Source: Acidimicrobiia bacterium
GTDB lineage: Bacteria; Actinomycetota; Acidimicrobiia; Spongiisociales; UBA5794
Direction of reading: 5' to 3'
Length of the DNA: 12,587 bases
NCBI GenBank assembly: GCA_030598905.1
Contig: JAUVPA010000019.1
Location: 1 to 12,587 of the forward strand
The notes beneath the pieces are model-generated. The model saw only the letters and a list, made by a program, of their open reading frames with translations, had not been told where the DNA came from and ran no database searches. Each line of letters starts with the position of its first letter. The stretch's first letter is position 1. The position numbers and the translations under genes were made by a program. Below, one piece after another: positions 1 to 7,521 of this stretch.

Positions 1-1019
1 GCGGAAAAGATTGCTCCGAGTTGCTCGGCGACGCGAAGGAACGGACGCAGCTCGTCCGAAACCGACGGGCCGAGTTCCAAATTGACGGCCGACAGCACCA
101 ACTCTCCGCGAAGTGCTTCGGCTACAGAGTTCGCAACGGCGATGCCTGCCTTGTCCTGAGCCTCGCGAGTGGACGCCCCCAGATGTGGCGTCACGACCAC
201 TTGGTCGAGACCGATGAGAGGACTGTCGGTGGCTGGCTCCTTCTCGAAGACATCTACGGCTGCTCCCGCGACCTTCCCGCTGCGAACCGCATCGGCGAGG
301 GCAGCTTCATCCACGATCCCGCCCCGTGCCACGTTGACGATCCGAACTCCAGTGCGCATGCGAACGATCGTCTCCGCGTTGATGAGGTGTTCGGTCTCTC
401 TCGTCTTGGGGAGATGAATGGTGATGAAGTCGGCCCTATCGAAGAGGGTGTCGAGGTCCACGAGGTCCACTCCAAGCCGTCTGGCGCGATCCGATGATAC
501 GAAGGGGTCGTACCCGACAATGTCCATCCCGAAGGACGAGGCGCGCTGAGCGACGAGCGTCCCGATCTTGCCGAGACCGAGCACGCCGAGCGTCTTGCCG
601 TGGAGTTCCACACCCTGGAATCGTTTCCGATCCCATGTGCCGCCGCGCAGAGTCGAATCGGCCGCGGGCACGCTGCGAGCCTGGGCCAGGAGAAGTGCCA
701 TCGTGTGCTCGGCGGCGGAGATCGTGTTGGCGTTGGGAGCATTCACGACCAGTACGCCGTGATCAGTGGCTGCCTCGAGGTCGATGTTGTCGACTCCGAT
801 GCCGGCACGTCCGATGACCTCGAGCTTCGGAGCGGCTTCGATCATCTCCCTGTCGACCAACGTGGCGGACCGCACGATGAGACCAGCCGCGTCGCCGAGG
901 CGCTCGAGCAGATCTGAGCGGTCGACGCCGACGGCTACGTCCACATCACAGGTCTCGCGCAACGTCTCGATGCCGGCCTCGGCAATGGTCTCGGCGACAA
1001 CAACCTTCTGCTGGCTCAT
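1..1019 (-). CDS. serA: D-3-phosphoglycerate dehydrogenase, partial (C-terminal part beyond window)
   Basis: This enzyme oxidises 3-phosphoglycerate to 3-phosphohydroxypyruvate with NAD, the first step of cytosolic serine synthesis. About 339 residues are visible from the ATG at 1019. The Rossmann dinucleotide motif GLGKIG lies at residues 148-153. The catalytic triad of the D-2-hydroxyacid dehydrogenase family is intact: Arg232 in NVARGGIVDE, Glu261 in FEKEP and His279 in TPHLGAST. After about residue 305 the sequence PFLRVAEQLG resembles the start of the extra ASB domain of the long, ACT-domain-bearing SerA of Actinobacteria, so the full protein probably has 520-530 residues; that part is off the window. 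The ATG is preferred because the family N-terminus fits and a TAGCAT -10-like box ends 8 bases upstream of it, with no Shine-Dalgarno. It is divergent from the DUF983 gene. Identification is firm; the isoform is an inference. Confidence 0.96.
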   Translation of the reverse strand, partial: MSQQKVVVAETIAEAGIETLRETCDVDVAVGVDRSDLLERLGDAAGLIVRSATLVDREMIEAAPKLEVIGRAGIGVDNIDLEAATDHGVLVVNAPNANTISAAEHTMALLLAQARSVPAADSTLRGGTWDRKRFQGVELHGKTLGVLGLGKIGTLVAQRASSFGMDIVGYDPFVSSDRARRLGVDLVDLDTLFDRADFITIHLPKTRETEHLINAETIVRMRTGVRIVNVARGGIVDEAALADAVRSGKVAGAAVDVFEKEPATDSPLIGLDQVVVTPHLGASTREAQDKAGIAVANSVAEALRGELVLSAVNLELGPSVSDELRPFLRVAEQLGAIFS

Positions 1020-1026
1020 GAGCAGG

Positions 1027-1032
1027 ATGCTA
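1027..1032 (-). promoter_or_regulatory. putative -10 box of a leaderless serA promoter
   Basis: Read on the minus strand this is TAGCAT, matching the actinobacterial -10 pattern TANNNT. Its last T is 8 bases before the A of the serA ATG, so transcription would start at or next to the start codon. No AGGAGG-like sequence stands before serA on its own strand, which agrees with a leaderless message. No convincing -35 element is visible at 16-18 bases spacing. The match is short and was found by eye. Confidence 0.45.
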
Positions 1033-1051
1033 GGAGGGGATGGTTCCGGCG

Positions 1052-1057
1052 TAGCCT
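1052..1057 (+). promoter_or_regulatory. putative -10 box of a leaderless promoter for the DUF983 gene
   Basis: The plus strand reads TAGCCT, a TANNNT match whose last T is at -7 relative to the GTG at 1064, the spacing expected if transcription begins on the start codon. The in-frame TAG at 1052-1054 excludes any start further upstream. The AGGAGGGG at 1032-1039 is 24 bases from the GTG, too far to act as its Shine-Dalgarno. No clear -35 box is seen. The box lies only 19 bases from the facing serA -10 box, so the two polymerases would compete for this 44-base region. Confidence 0.45.
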
Positions 1058-1063
1058 CCTGGC

Positions 1064-1438
1064 GTGGACGCTCCCTCCCTCTCCCGCGCCTTGTGGCGCG
1101 GGCTGACGCTGCGCTGTGCTCGCTGCGGGTCGGGGCACCTGTTCAGGTGGTGGCTGTCCATGGTGCCCGAATGCCCCCGCTGTGACCTCCACTTCGAGCG
1201 TGAAGAGGGCTACTGGCTGGGGTCGATGGCCATCAACATCGGAATCACGATGGTGGTGTTCTTCGCTGCGTTCATCGGAACGATGGTCGCGACATGGCCC
1301 GATGTGCCTTGGGATGCGCTGTGGGTCGTCACCGTTGCTGCCATGGTCGTCACTCCCCTGATCGTTCACCCCTTCTCGAGGACGTTGTGGGTGGCCCTGG
1401 AACGCCATGTGCGGGCGATGTCCGACGGGAGTTATTGA
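1064..1438 (+). CDS. DUF983-family zinc-ribbon membrane protein
   Basis: A 124-residue protein of the DUF983 family, whose function is not established. The N-terminal cytosolic part carries two CxxC pairs, Cys18/Cys21 (CARC) and Cys37/Cys40 (CPRC), a likely zinc ribbon. Two hydrophobic segments follow at about residues 54-76 and 84-104, separated by a short loop rich in Trp, Asp and Pro. The segment EREEGYWLGSMAINIGI is the kind of conserved junction seen in DUF983 proteins. The GTG at 1064 is the first possible start after an in-frame TAG at 1052. The gene stands alone, diverging from serA and converging on the HAD hydrolase gene with 21 bases between their stop codons. Family assignment is from recollection of the motif pattern; the role is unknown. 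Confidence 0.85.
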   Translation: MDAPSLSRALWRGLTLRCARCGSGHLFRWWLSMVPECPRCDLHFEREEGYWLGSMAINIGITMVVFFAAFIGTMVATWPDVPWDALWVVTVAAMVVTPLIVHPFSRTLWVALERHVRAMSDGSY

Positions 1439-1459
1439 GCCATGAGCCTTGGGCAAGAG

Positions 1460-2083
1460 TCAGAGCCAGAGCTTCAGAGATTCGGCTTCCAGGGATGAGA
1501 CCGTGGCGGCGCCTTCGATCATTCTTCCTTCTCGGTTGACGGCGACTACTCGCATACCGGCTGTTGTTGCTGCGGTGACACCTACGGGGGCGTCTTCGAT
1601 CGCCAGGCACGACTGCGGGTCGAGGCCGATTCTTTCTGCCGCCAGCAGATACACGTCTGGTGCCGGTTTTCCATCGGGGACTTCGTCGCCGCCGACCAGG
1701 ACATCGAAGAAGCGGGTGAGGTCCACCCGGTCGAGCTTCCACCGGACCTCGGCGATTCGGGAGGAACTGGCAACGGCCAGGGGAATACCCTCCATGGCGA
1801 GGTTGCGCACCGTCTCCACAGCGTCGGGGAAAGCCTCCATCTCGTCCTCGAAGAGCTGCCAGCGGACTTCATCGACTGCGGTGATGGACTCCGCCCAGGG
1901 TGGAAGCGGCACGCGTCCTGCGAGATGCTCATACGTGTGTTCCTCGGTGCGTCCGATGGACGCCGCAATGTCTTGTGCCGTCACCGTGTATCCATAACGC
2001 TCGGTCAGCGACGACCACGCTCTGCCTGCCAGTGATTCCGTGTCGACCAAAACGCCATCACAATCGAACACGATCGCTCTCAC
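1460..2083 (-). CDS. HAD-superfamily hydrolase, beta-phosphoglucomutase-like
   Basis: A 207-residue haloacid-dehalogenase-fold enzyme, a soluble phosphatase or phosphomutase. All four HAD motifs are present: motif I DCDGVLVDTE with nucleophile Asp7 and acid/base Asp9, motif II at Ser106 in VASSS, motif III Lys139 in DGKPAPDVY, and motif IV Glu163-Asp164 in AIEDAPVGV. The alpha-helical cap between motifs I and II (about residues 16-85) and the overall size fit the beta-phosphoglucomutase/phosphoglycolate phosphatase-like subfamily, but the substrate cannot be told from sequence. The GTG at 2083 is chosen because the fold begins right there and because it forms a GTGA overlap with the stop of the upstream small ORF, suggesting translational coupling. 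It is the last gene of the minus-strand operon. The same frame stays open upstream to 2236, but that stretch is Arg/Cys-rich and not protein-like. Confidence 0.92.
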   Translation of the reverse strand: MRAIVFDCDGVLVDTESLAGRAWSSLTERYGYTVTAQDIAASIGRTEEHTYEHLAGRVPLPPWAESITAVDEVRWQLFEDEMEAFPDAVETVRNLAMEGIPLAVASSSRIAEVRWKLDRVDLTRFFDVLVGGDEVPDGKPAPDVYLLAAERIGLDPQSCLAIEDAPVGVTAATTAGMRVVAVNREGRMIEGAATVSSLEAESLKLWL

Positions 2084-2229
2084 AGCAGACCCTCGAGTTC
2101 TCGTAGAGCGGCGCCAAGGTGTCGCCCCATGTCCCGCTCCCCGGCTTTCACCCGCCAGCCGTCGGCATCCGCAGCACAGTCGTCCGCGTCGCGGATCGTG
2201 AGGCGTCGGCGTGCGACAACCCGCGCCAC
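2080..2229 (-). CDS. small hypothetical protein between gatB and the HAD gene
   Basis: A 49-codon open frame from GTG at 2229 to TGA at 2080-2082. It lies in the same frame as gatB, starting 3 bases after the gatB stop, and its TGA overlaps the HAD GTG start as GTGA, the same junction used through the rest of the operon. The product is charged and soluble, with an Arg-rich start (RVVARRR), an acidic middle (DADDCAADADG) and a probable amphipathic C-terminal helix ending GAALRELEGLL. By hand count about 70% of its third codon positions are G or C, compatible with coding. I recognise no family. It could instead be an untranslated spacer or the remnant of a former gatB extension. The fit at both ends is the main support. 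Confidence 0.5.
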   Translation of the reverse strand: MARVVARRRLTIRDADDCAADADGWRVKAGERDMGRHLGAALRELEGLL

Positions 2230-2232
2230 ACC

Positions 2233-3678
2233 TCACCCACCGGCTTTGCGTCGCAACAGCTCCTGCACGACCCGCGGATCGGCCTTTCCGCCCGTCGCCC
2301 GCATGACCTGACCGGTGAGAAAACCCAACGTCTTCGGGTCGCCGGCCCTCAGCTTCTCGAAAGCATCCAGATGCTCGGCGATTACCGCATCGACCTCAGT
2401 CTCGATTGCGCCAACGTCCGATACCTGGATGAGATCTCGCGCATCGGCAATCTCGCCCGGCGCTCCCTCTCCTTCGAGCACCGCCGTGAGAACTTCTTTC
2501 GCTGCCGTCGCAGAGAGGCGCCCATCGGCCGTCATCTCCGACAACTCGACGAGGTGGGCTGCGGTCAAAGGTGTCGTCGTCACGGCAGTTTCGGCGGTCC
2601 GCGTGAACGAAATCACCTCTCCGGTCAGCCAGATGCCGACGGCTCGCGGGTCGGCTCCCAGCACCGCCGCCTCCTCGAAGAGCGGGCCAAGGCCCTCACC
2701 ATCGACGAGGATCTCGGCCGTACGAGCATCTGCTCCAGCTTGGCGATAGCGATTGCGAAGCTCGGCGGGCAGAACAGGCAGAGCTGCACGAACGCGCTCC
2801 TGCCAGGAAACGTCGATGTGTAGGGGCAAGAGGTCCGGCTCCTGGAAGTAGCGGTAGTCCTCGGATTCCTCCTTGTTGCGCATGGACGTCGTCGTGCCCA
2901 AGTCCTCATTCCAATGGCGTGTCTCTTGGTCGACCGTGCCACCGGATTCGACGACTTCGATCTGACGCTCGATCTCGAAGGTGATTGCCCGGTGCAGTGA
3001 CCGCAGCGAGTTGACGTTCTTCACTTCCGTTCTCGTACCGAGTTCAGTCGAACCCGAGGGCCGGATCGAGACGTTGGAATCGAACCGCATCGAGCCCTCT
3101 TCGAGCCGGGCATCCGAAACACCCAACGCCCGAACGATGCGTTGCAACTCCGTGCCGTACACCCGCGCCTCGTCGGCCGACCGTATGTCTGGCTCCGTCA
3201 CGATCTCGACCAGGGGAACGCCAGACCGATTGAAGTCGAGCAACGTGTGATCGGCGGATTGGATACGTCCACTCCGCCCGACATGTGTGCTCTTGCCGGT
3301 GTCCTCCTCCATGTGGACCCGGGTGATCCCAATCCGGGTCACCGTCCCGTCAATGTCGACATCGAGATGCCCTCCGAGACAAAGCGGGAAGGTGTATTGG
3401 GAAATCTGATAGTTCTTCGGCAGGTCCGGATAGAAGTAGTTCTTGCGATAGAAGAGGGATGACTCGGTGAGCGTGCAGTTCAACGCCGCCCCGATGCTCA
3501 GAATCCCCTCGATGGCCTGTTCGTTGGGCACTGGGAGAGCGCCCGGGAGGCCGAGACAGACGGGACAGACCGCTGTGTTGGGCTCGTCACCGAAGTCAAC
3601 GGGACAGCCGCAGAACATCTTCGATGCCGTTTGCAACTCGACGTGGGTCTCGAGGCCGATGACGGCTTCCCAGGTCAC
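2233..3678 (-). CDS. gatB: Asp-tRNA(Asn)/Glu-tRNA(Gln) amidotransferase subunit B
   Basis: GatB is the kinase/transamidase subunit of GatCAB. It binds the mischarged Glu-tRNA(Gln) or Asp-tRNA(Asn), phosphorylates the side-chain carboxylate with ATP, and receives ammonia from GatA. The 481-residue product opens with the family signature WEAVIGLETHVEL. It carries the zinc-site pattern CGC (CGCPVDFG) followed by CPVC (AVCPVCLGLPG) near residues 20-45, then the conserved catalytic core with VPLVEIVTEPDI and EDYRYFQEPDL, and the helical tail/YqeY-like domain that contacts tRNA, ending LLRRKAGG. The GTG at 3678 is preferred over in-frame starts further upstream because homology begins there and because it makes a GTGA overlap with gatA. 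The frame remains open upstream to 3879, but that part is the antisense-like shadow of gatA. Length is normal. Confidence 0.97.
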   Translation of the reverse strand: MTWEAVIGLETHVELQTASKMFCGCPVDFGDEPNTAVCPVCLGLPGALPVPNEQAIEGILSIGAALNCTLTESSLFYRKNYFYPDLPKNYQISQYTFPLCLGGHLDVDIDGTVTRIGITRVHMEEDTGKSTHVGRSGRIQSADHTLLDFNRSGVPLVEIVTEPDIRSADEARVYGTELQRIVRALGVSDARLEEGSMRFDSNVSIRPSGSTELGTRTEVKNVNSLRSLHRAITFEIERQIEVVESGGTVDQETRHWNEDLGTTTSMRNKEESEDYRYFQEPDLLPLHIDVSWQERVRAALPVLPAELRNRYRQAGADARTAEILVDGEGLGPLFEEAAVLGADPRAVGIWLTGEVISFTRTAETAVTTTPLTAAHLVELSEMTADGRLSATAAKEVLTAVLEGEGAPGEIADARDLIQVSDVGAIETEVDAVIAEHLDAFEKLRAGDPKTLGFLTGQVMRATGGKADPRVVQELLRRKAGG

Positions 3679-5156
3679 GCCGACACGACTTCGTCGGAAG
3701 CTAGAGCGGGCCTGGCGTCGAAATCGGCGATCCGCTCGACGGCGGCGCCGACACGAAACATCATCTCTTCGCCCAGTGCGGGAGCCATCACCTGGAAGCC
3801 GATGGGGAGACCGGCTGTGTCCAGAGAAATCGGCACCGACATTGCGGGGTCTCCAGAGAGGTTGCACGGAATCGTGCAAACGTCGGCGTAATACATGGCA
3901 AGTGGATCGTCGGTCCGCTCACCGATCGGAAAGGCCGTCGTCGGGCTCGTTGGACTCACCAAGACGTCGACGTCCTTGTACGCCGCCTCAAAGTCTTGGC
4001 GCATGAGGGTTCGCACCTTCTGCGCCTGGCCGTAGAAGGCGTCGTAGTAGCCGGCGCTGAGGGCGTATGTGCCCAGGAGGATCCGCCTGGTCACCTCTGG
4101 GCCAAATCCGGCAGCTCGGCTGCGCTGCATCATCTCCTCGGTCGTGTCCCCATCGACGCGGAGCCCATAACGGACGCCGTCGAATCGAGCCAGGTTGGCG
4201 GAACATTCCGCAGGGGCGATGAGGTAATACGCAGACAATGCAAACTCAGTTGCGGGAAGCGAAACCTCGGTGACGACCGCTCCGGCCGCAGACAACTGCT
4301 CGATCATCTCCTGGGTGCCAGATCGCACTTCGTCGTGAATTCCCTCGGCCATGAGCTCCGTCACAACGCCAATTCGAACACCGTCGACCCCGTCGGCGAG
4401 CCCCTCCGATATCGCAGGCACATCCCCCCGATAACTCGTTGCATCGTGGATGTCCCAACCGGCGACGGCCTCGAGAAGAACCGCCGCGTCGCCTACCGAC
4501 CGGGCGATGGGGCCGATCTGATCCAGGGATGATGCGAACGCGATCAGCCCGTATCGAGACACCAATCCATATGTCGGCTTGACGCCGACGACACCGGAGA
4601 GCGCCGCCGGCTGCCGTATCGACCCGCCGGTGTCTGAGCCGTAAGCACCAAGCGCAGAACCAACGGCAACGGCAGCGGCCGAACCTCCCGACGACCCACC
4701 GGGGACGGTGTCGGTGTCCCACGGGTTTCTCGTCGGCCCGTATGCGGAGTTCTCCGTTGACGAACCCATGGCGAACTCGTCGAGGTTCGTCTTACCGACG
4801 ATCACAGCACCTGCGGCTCTGAGGCGAGCAACGGCTGTGCCGTCATATGGCGGTTCGTACCCAGCGAGCATCTGAGACGATGCCGTTGTCTCCAGCCCCT
4901 TCGTGCACATGTTGTCCTTCAAGGCAATGGGGATTCCGTGAAGGTGCCCTCGATCGGTGCCGTCGGCGAGTTCGCCATCCGCTCGTTCTGCTGCAAGACG
5001 CGCTCCGTCCCGATCGATCGTCAAGTAGGCGTGATGGTGGGCCTCGGTGATCGCGGCGCGCCGCACGACGGCAGCGAGCAACTCGACGGATGTGAAGCTG
5101 CCGTCGCGAAGCCCCGTACCTGCGGCTTCGATACTCAGGTCCGAGAGTCCGGTCAC
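3675..5156 (-). CDS. gatA: Asp-tRNA(Asn)/Glu-tRNA(Gln) amidotransferase subunit A
   Basis: GatA is the glutaminase subunit of GatCAB; it frees ammonia from glutamine or asparagine and passes it to GatB. The 493-residue protein belongs to the amidase-signature family. The Ser-cisSer-Lys triad can be placed at Lys80 (IALKDN), Ser155 (PGGSSGGSAAA) and Ser179 (SDTGGSIRQPA), each one residue from the positions I recall for the Staphylococcus aureus enzyme. The full amidase core including VGKTNLDEFAMGSSTENSA is present and nothing is missing. The start is GTG at 5156, which overlaps the gatC stop as GTGA; the gene likewise ends in a GTGA overlap with gatB. This coupling would favour equal production of the three subunits of the complex. 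Confidence 0.97.
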   Translation of the reverse strand: MTGLSDLSIEAAGTGLRDGSFTSVELLAAVVRRAAITEAHHHAYLTIDRDGARLAAERADGELADGTDRGHLHGIPIALKDNMCTKGLETTASSQMLAGYEPPYDGTAVARLRAAGAVIVGKTNLDEFAMGSSTENSAYGPTRNPWDTDTVPGGSSGGSAAAVAVGSALGAYGSDTGGSIRQPAALSGVVGVKPTYGLVSRYGLIAFASSLDQIGPIARSVGDAAVLLEAVAGWDIHDATSYRGDVPAISEGLADGVDGVRIGVVTELMAEGIHDEVRSGTQEMIEQLSAAGAVVTEVSLPATEFALSAYYLIAPAECSANLARFDGVRYGLRVDGDTTEEMMQRSRAAGFGPEVTRRILLGTYALSAGYYDAFYGQAQKVRTLMRQDFEAAYKDVDVLVSPTSPTTAFPIGERTDDPLAMYYADVCTIPCNLSGDPAMSVPISLDTAGLPIGFQVMAPALGEEMMFRVGAAVERIADFDARPALASDEVVSA

Positions 5157-5443
5157 TGCTCGTCGAGGATCTTGGGGACGCGGAAGTAGCCGTCGACCGC
5201 ATCCGGCGCCATGGCTAACACCTCATCGCGGGGGAGGCTTCCCGTCACCTCATCTGGACGAAATGCATTGACCATCGTCAGCGGATGAGACGTCGGTTTG
5301 ACACCATCCGTCGCCAAGGCCTGAACGCGGGCAGCGTGCTCGAGGATGTCGGCGAGCTGCCGGCCGTACGTTTCCTGCTCTTCGTCGGTCAGGGCAATCC
5401 TGGCCAGCTTGGCAACCTTGGCGATATCGATCTCAACGGGCAT
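5153..5443 (-). CDS. gatC: Asp-tRNA(Asn)/Glu-tRNA(Gln) amidotransferase subunit C
   Basis: GatC is the small belt-like subunit that wraps around the GatA-GatB interface and stabilises the complex; it has no active site. The product is 96 residues, the usual GatC length. The N-terminal helix pattern VAKLARIALTDEE is characteristic, followed by the extended segment with ATDGVKPTSHPL and the C-terminal DAVDGYFRVPKIL motif. It starts with ATG at 5443, one of few ATG starts inside the operon, and overlaps the end of the preceding small membrane-protein gene by 11 bases. Its stop overlaps gatA as GTGA. Frame openness upstream to 5548 is a shadow and contains no GatC-like sequence. Confidence 0.95.
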   Translation of the reverse strand: MPVEIDIAKVAKLARIALTDEEQETYGRQLADILEHAARVQALATDGVKPTSHPLTMVNAFRPDEVTGSLPRDEVLAMAPDAVDGYFRVPKILDEQ

Positions 5444-5663
5444 TGCGGCGCGATGGTACCGATGGGGCGATCCGTTCCCCGTCGAGCGACACGTCCAAGT
5501 CAGACAGTGCGCGTGTCTCGATCTCTCTCCCGGCGAGCACGGCGTCATCGATGGCCTGGCCGTCGACGGTCAGAACCGCGATCACATACATCCCGCCAAG
5601 AACACCGAAGAACACGGCCATCAAGAGCGCCAGGACCGTGGCCCTCCTCGCTTCGGAACTCAC
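5433..5663 (-). CDS. small single-pass membrane protein of unknown function
   Basis: A 76-residue protein with a short basic N-terminus (SSEARRA), one strong hydrophobic segment at about residues 9-32 containing a Gly-Met-Tyr patch, and a polar tail of about 44 residues rich in Asp, Glu and Arg, ending SRRNAR. By the positive-inside rule the N-terminus would be cytosolic and the tail outside; an uncleaved signal anchor is more likely than a cleaved signal peptide, since no clear cleavage site follows. The GTG at 5663 makes a GTGA overlap with the dapE stop, and its own end overlaps gatC by 11 bases, so it is embedded in the translational chain. I recognise no family. Topology is inferred; existence of the gene is well supported by both junctions and by the membrane segment. 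Confidence 0.8.
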   Translation of the reverse strand: MSSEARRATVLALLMAVFFGVLGGMYVIAVLTVDGQAIDDAVLAGREIETRALSDLDVSLDGERIAPSVPSRRNAR

Positions 5664-6715
5664 GACGTCGCGAGAAATGCCGACAGGGCGTCGTAGGCGA
5701 GCGTCAGGTTCTCGACGGCGATCGACTCGGACGCCTGATGGGCCTGAGCGACCTCCCCGGGCCCGTAATTCACGGCCGGGATTCCTCTCATACTCAGGCG
5801 GGCGACGTCGGTCCAGCCCTGTTTCGACCTGACCTCGCCTCTGGTGAACGCTGCTAGGTGGTGCAGCATCGAGTTCTCAGCCGGCACACCTGCGGCCGGC
5901 GCACGGTCCTTGATCACGATCTCATCGGCGGCGTCCGCAACCTCTCGTAACCGCGTTTCAGCCTCTGCGAGGTCGAACACCGGCGGAAATCGATGGTTCA
6001 GGTTCACAACAAAACGTGCCGGCAGAACATTGTTGGCGATACCGCCTTCGGCGCGAGTCACCGAAAAGACCTCGCGAAACTCGCGACCGCCGACCGTGTA
6101 GGACTCGGGCTCACGCTCGTGCAGGTCGGCGAGCCATCGTCCCGCCTTGGTCACGGCGTTCTCGCCAAGCCACGGCCTGGCGCTGTGCGCCGCGTGGCCT
6201 CGAAAAACGACGTCGGCATTGATCACGCCGTTGCATCCCATCTCGAGCCGCAGGTCGGTCGGCTCGAGCACGATCGAGAGCTCCGCATCTTCGAGCCAGG
6301 GCATGCCGTTCAGAACATCCTCGAGACCGTTGTCGGCCGCGGCGCCTTCCTCCTTGTCGTAGAAGACGCCCACGACATCCACGGGACCGCCGGCAGCATC
6401 GGATGACTCCGCGTTGCCGGAGAGAAGGTGGATCATGACGGCGACACCCGCCTTCATGTCGCTGGTGCCGAGGCCGATCATGCGGTCACCTTCGATACGG
6501 TGGGGACGATTCCCTTGCTCCGGCACCGTGTCGGTGTGGCCGTAGAGCGCAACGAAGGGTTTGTCCGACGGTTCTCCAACAACAACAGAGTTGCCGAGGC
6601 GAATCGTGCTCAGTTGATCCCGAAACCGGGCCTCGATGAGAGAAGCGATCTCATCCTCATCACCTGTCACCGAGGAGATGTCGACGAGTTCGCCGAGCGT
6701 GTCGACGATGTTCAC
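5660..6715 (-). CDS. dapE: N-succinyl-LL-diaminopimelate desuccinylase
   Basis: This zinc hydrolase removes succinate from N-succinyl-LL-diaminopimelate to give LL-diaminopimelate, the last succinylase-branch step toward peptidoglycan cross-links and lysine. The 351-residue product is an M20-family peptidase. Metal and catalytic residues can be placed at His60 and Asp62 (GHTDTVP), Asp86 (GTSDMKAG), Glu122-Glu123 (YDKEEG), Glu151 (LEPTD) and His326 near the C-terminus (AQAHQAS). The dimerisation domain lies between, with the GHAAHSARPWLGENA segment. Length and motifs recall the Gram-positive/actinobacterial DapE group rather than the proteobacterial one; this is from memory. It starts at GTG 6715 in a GTGA overlap with dapD and ends in a GTGA overlap with the small membrane-protein gene. 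Other M20 enzymes look similar, but the dapC-dapD neighbours make DapE the best reading. Confidence 0.94.
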   Translation of the reverse strand: MNIVDTLGELVDISSVTGDEDEIASLIEARFRDQLSTIRLGNSVVVGEPSDKPFVALYGHTDTVPEQGNRPHRIEGDRMIGLGTSDMKAGVAVMIHLLSGNAESSDAAGGPVDVVGVFYDKEEGAAADNGLEDVLNGMPWLEDAELSIVLEPTDLRLEMGCNGVINADVVFRGHAAHSARPWLGENAVTKAGRWLADLHEREPESYTVGGREFREVFSVTRAEGGIANNVLPARFVVNLNHRFPPVFDLAEAETRLREVADAADEIVIKDRAPAAGVPAENSMLHHLAAFTRGEVRSKQGWTDVARLSMRGIPAVNYGPGEVAQAHQASESIAVENLTLAYDALSAFLATS

Positions 6716-7521
6716 ACCTGCACCCCGTAGGTTCGCAGCGCAGTTTCGAGCGACACCCTGGCGTCCGTCGACGCCGTTCGGTAACCGATGAGAATTGGGG
6801 TTTGCAGCGAGTACTCCCCGGCGGGAAACTCTTTCACCCGCGCTCCGGGGACAACGACTGCATTCGCCGGAACTCGGCCGCGGATCTCGATGGCTTCCGA
6901 TCCCGTGACGTCGATGATCGGGATCGAGGCCGAGATCGTCGTGTTGGCTCCGAGCACGGCACCTTCTTCGACGACGACCCCCTCGACGATGATCGAACGG
7001 CTCCCGATGAAGGCCCCGTCCTCGACGATCACGGGTCGAGCAAGTGGTGGCTCCAGCACTCCGCCGATACCGACACCGCCGGAGAGGTGGACGTTGCGAC
7101 CGATCTGGGCGCAAGAGCCGACGGTGGCCCACGTATCGACCATCGTGCCGGAACCCACGTAGGCACCGATGTTGACGTAACCGGGCATGACGATCACACC
7201 CGGCTCGCAGAAAGCACCGTAACGGACGGTCCCGGGCGGCACGACGCGAATGCCCTGGGAGGCCAGATCCGTCTTCGTCGGTATGCGGTCGTGGTACTCG
7301 AAGGGGCCCGCTCCCATCGTCGCCATTTTGGAAATGCGGAAGTAGAGGAGGATCGCTTCTTTCACCCATGCATTGACGACCCACTGGTCCTCGACCTTTT
7401 CCGCAACCCGAATCTCCCCTCGATCCAGCGATGCGATCGTGCGGAGCACAGCCTCGGCCGCGTCGTCGAGCAGATCGAGATCTGCGTAGGCGGCTTCGAT
7501 TACGGCTCGGTCTTCGCTCAC
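6712..7521 (-). CDS. dapD: 2,3,4,5-tetrahydropyridine-2,6-dicarboxylate N-succinyltransferase
   Basis: DapD transfers succinate from succinyl-CoA to tetrahydrodipicolinate, entering the succinylase branch of diaminopimelate synthesis. The 269-residue product has an alpha-helical N-terminal domain (about residues 1-95, with WVVNAWVKEAILLYFRISK) followed by a left-handed beta-helix built of hexapeptide repeats (about residues 100-235). The highly conserved block GTMVDTWATVGSCAQIG and the adjoining NVHLSGGVGIGGVLEPP are those of the classical proteobacterial-type DapD (about 274 residues in E. coli), not the longer mycobacterial form of about 317 residues. Like others of the family it should act as a trimer in the cytosol. 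The start is GTG at 7521, in a GTGA overlap with the dapC stop; the gene ends in a GTGA overlap with dapE. Confidence 0.96.
   Translation of the reverse strand: MSEDRAVIEAAYADLDLLDDAAEAVLRTIASLDRGEIRVAEKVEDQWVVNAWVKEAILLYFRISKMATMGAGPFEYHDRIPTKTDLASQGIRVVPPGTVRYGAFCEPGVIVMPGYVNIGAYVGSGTMVDTWATVGSCAQIGRNVHLSGGVGIGGVLEPPLARPVIVEDGAFIGSRSIIVEGVVVEEGAVLGANTTISASIPIIDVTGSEAIEIRGRVPANAVVVPGARVKEFPAGEYSLQTPILIGYRTASTDARVSLETALRTYGVQV

Noticed and set aside
1439..1459. Possible bidirectional terminator between the DUF983 and HAD genes
   Set aside because: The 21 bases contain no stem longer than about three pairs and no T-run on either strand.
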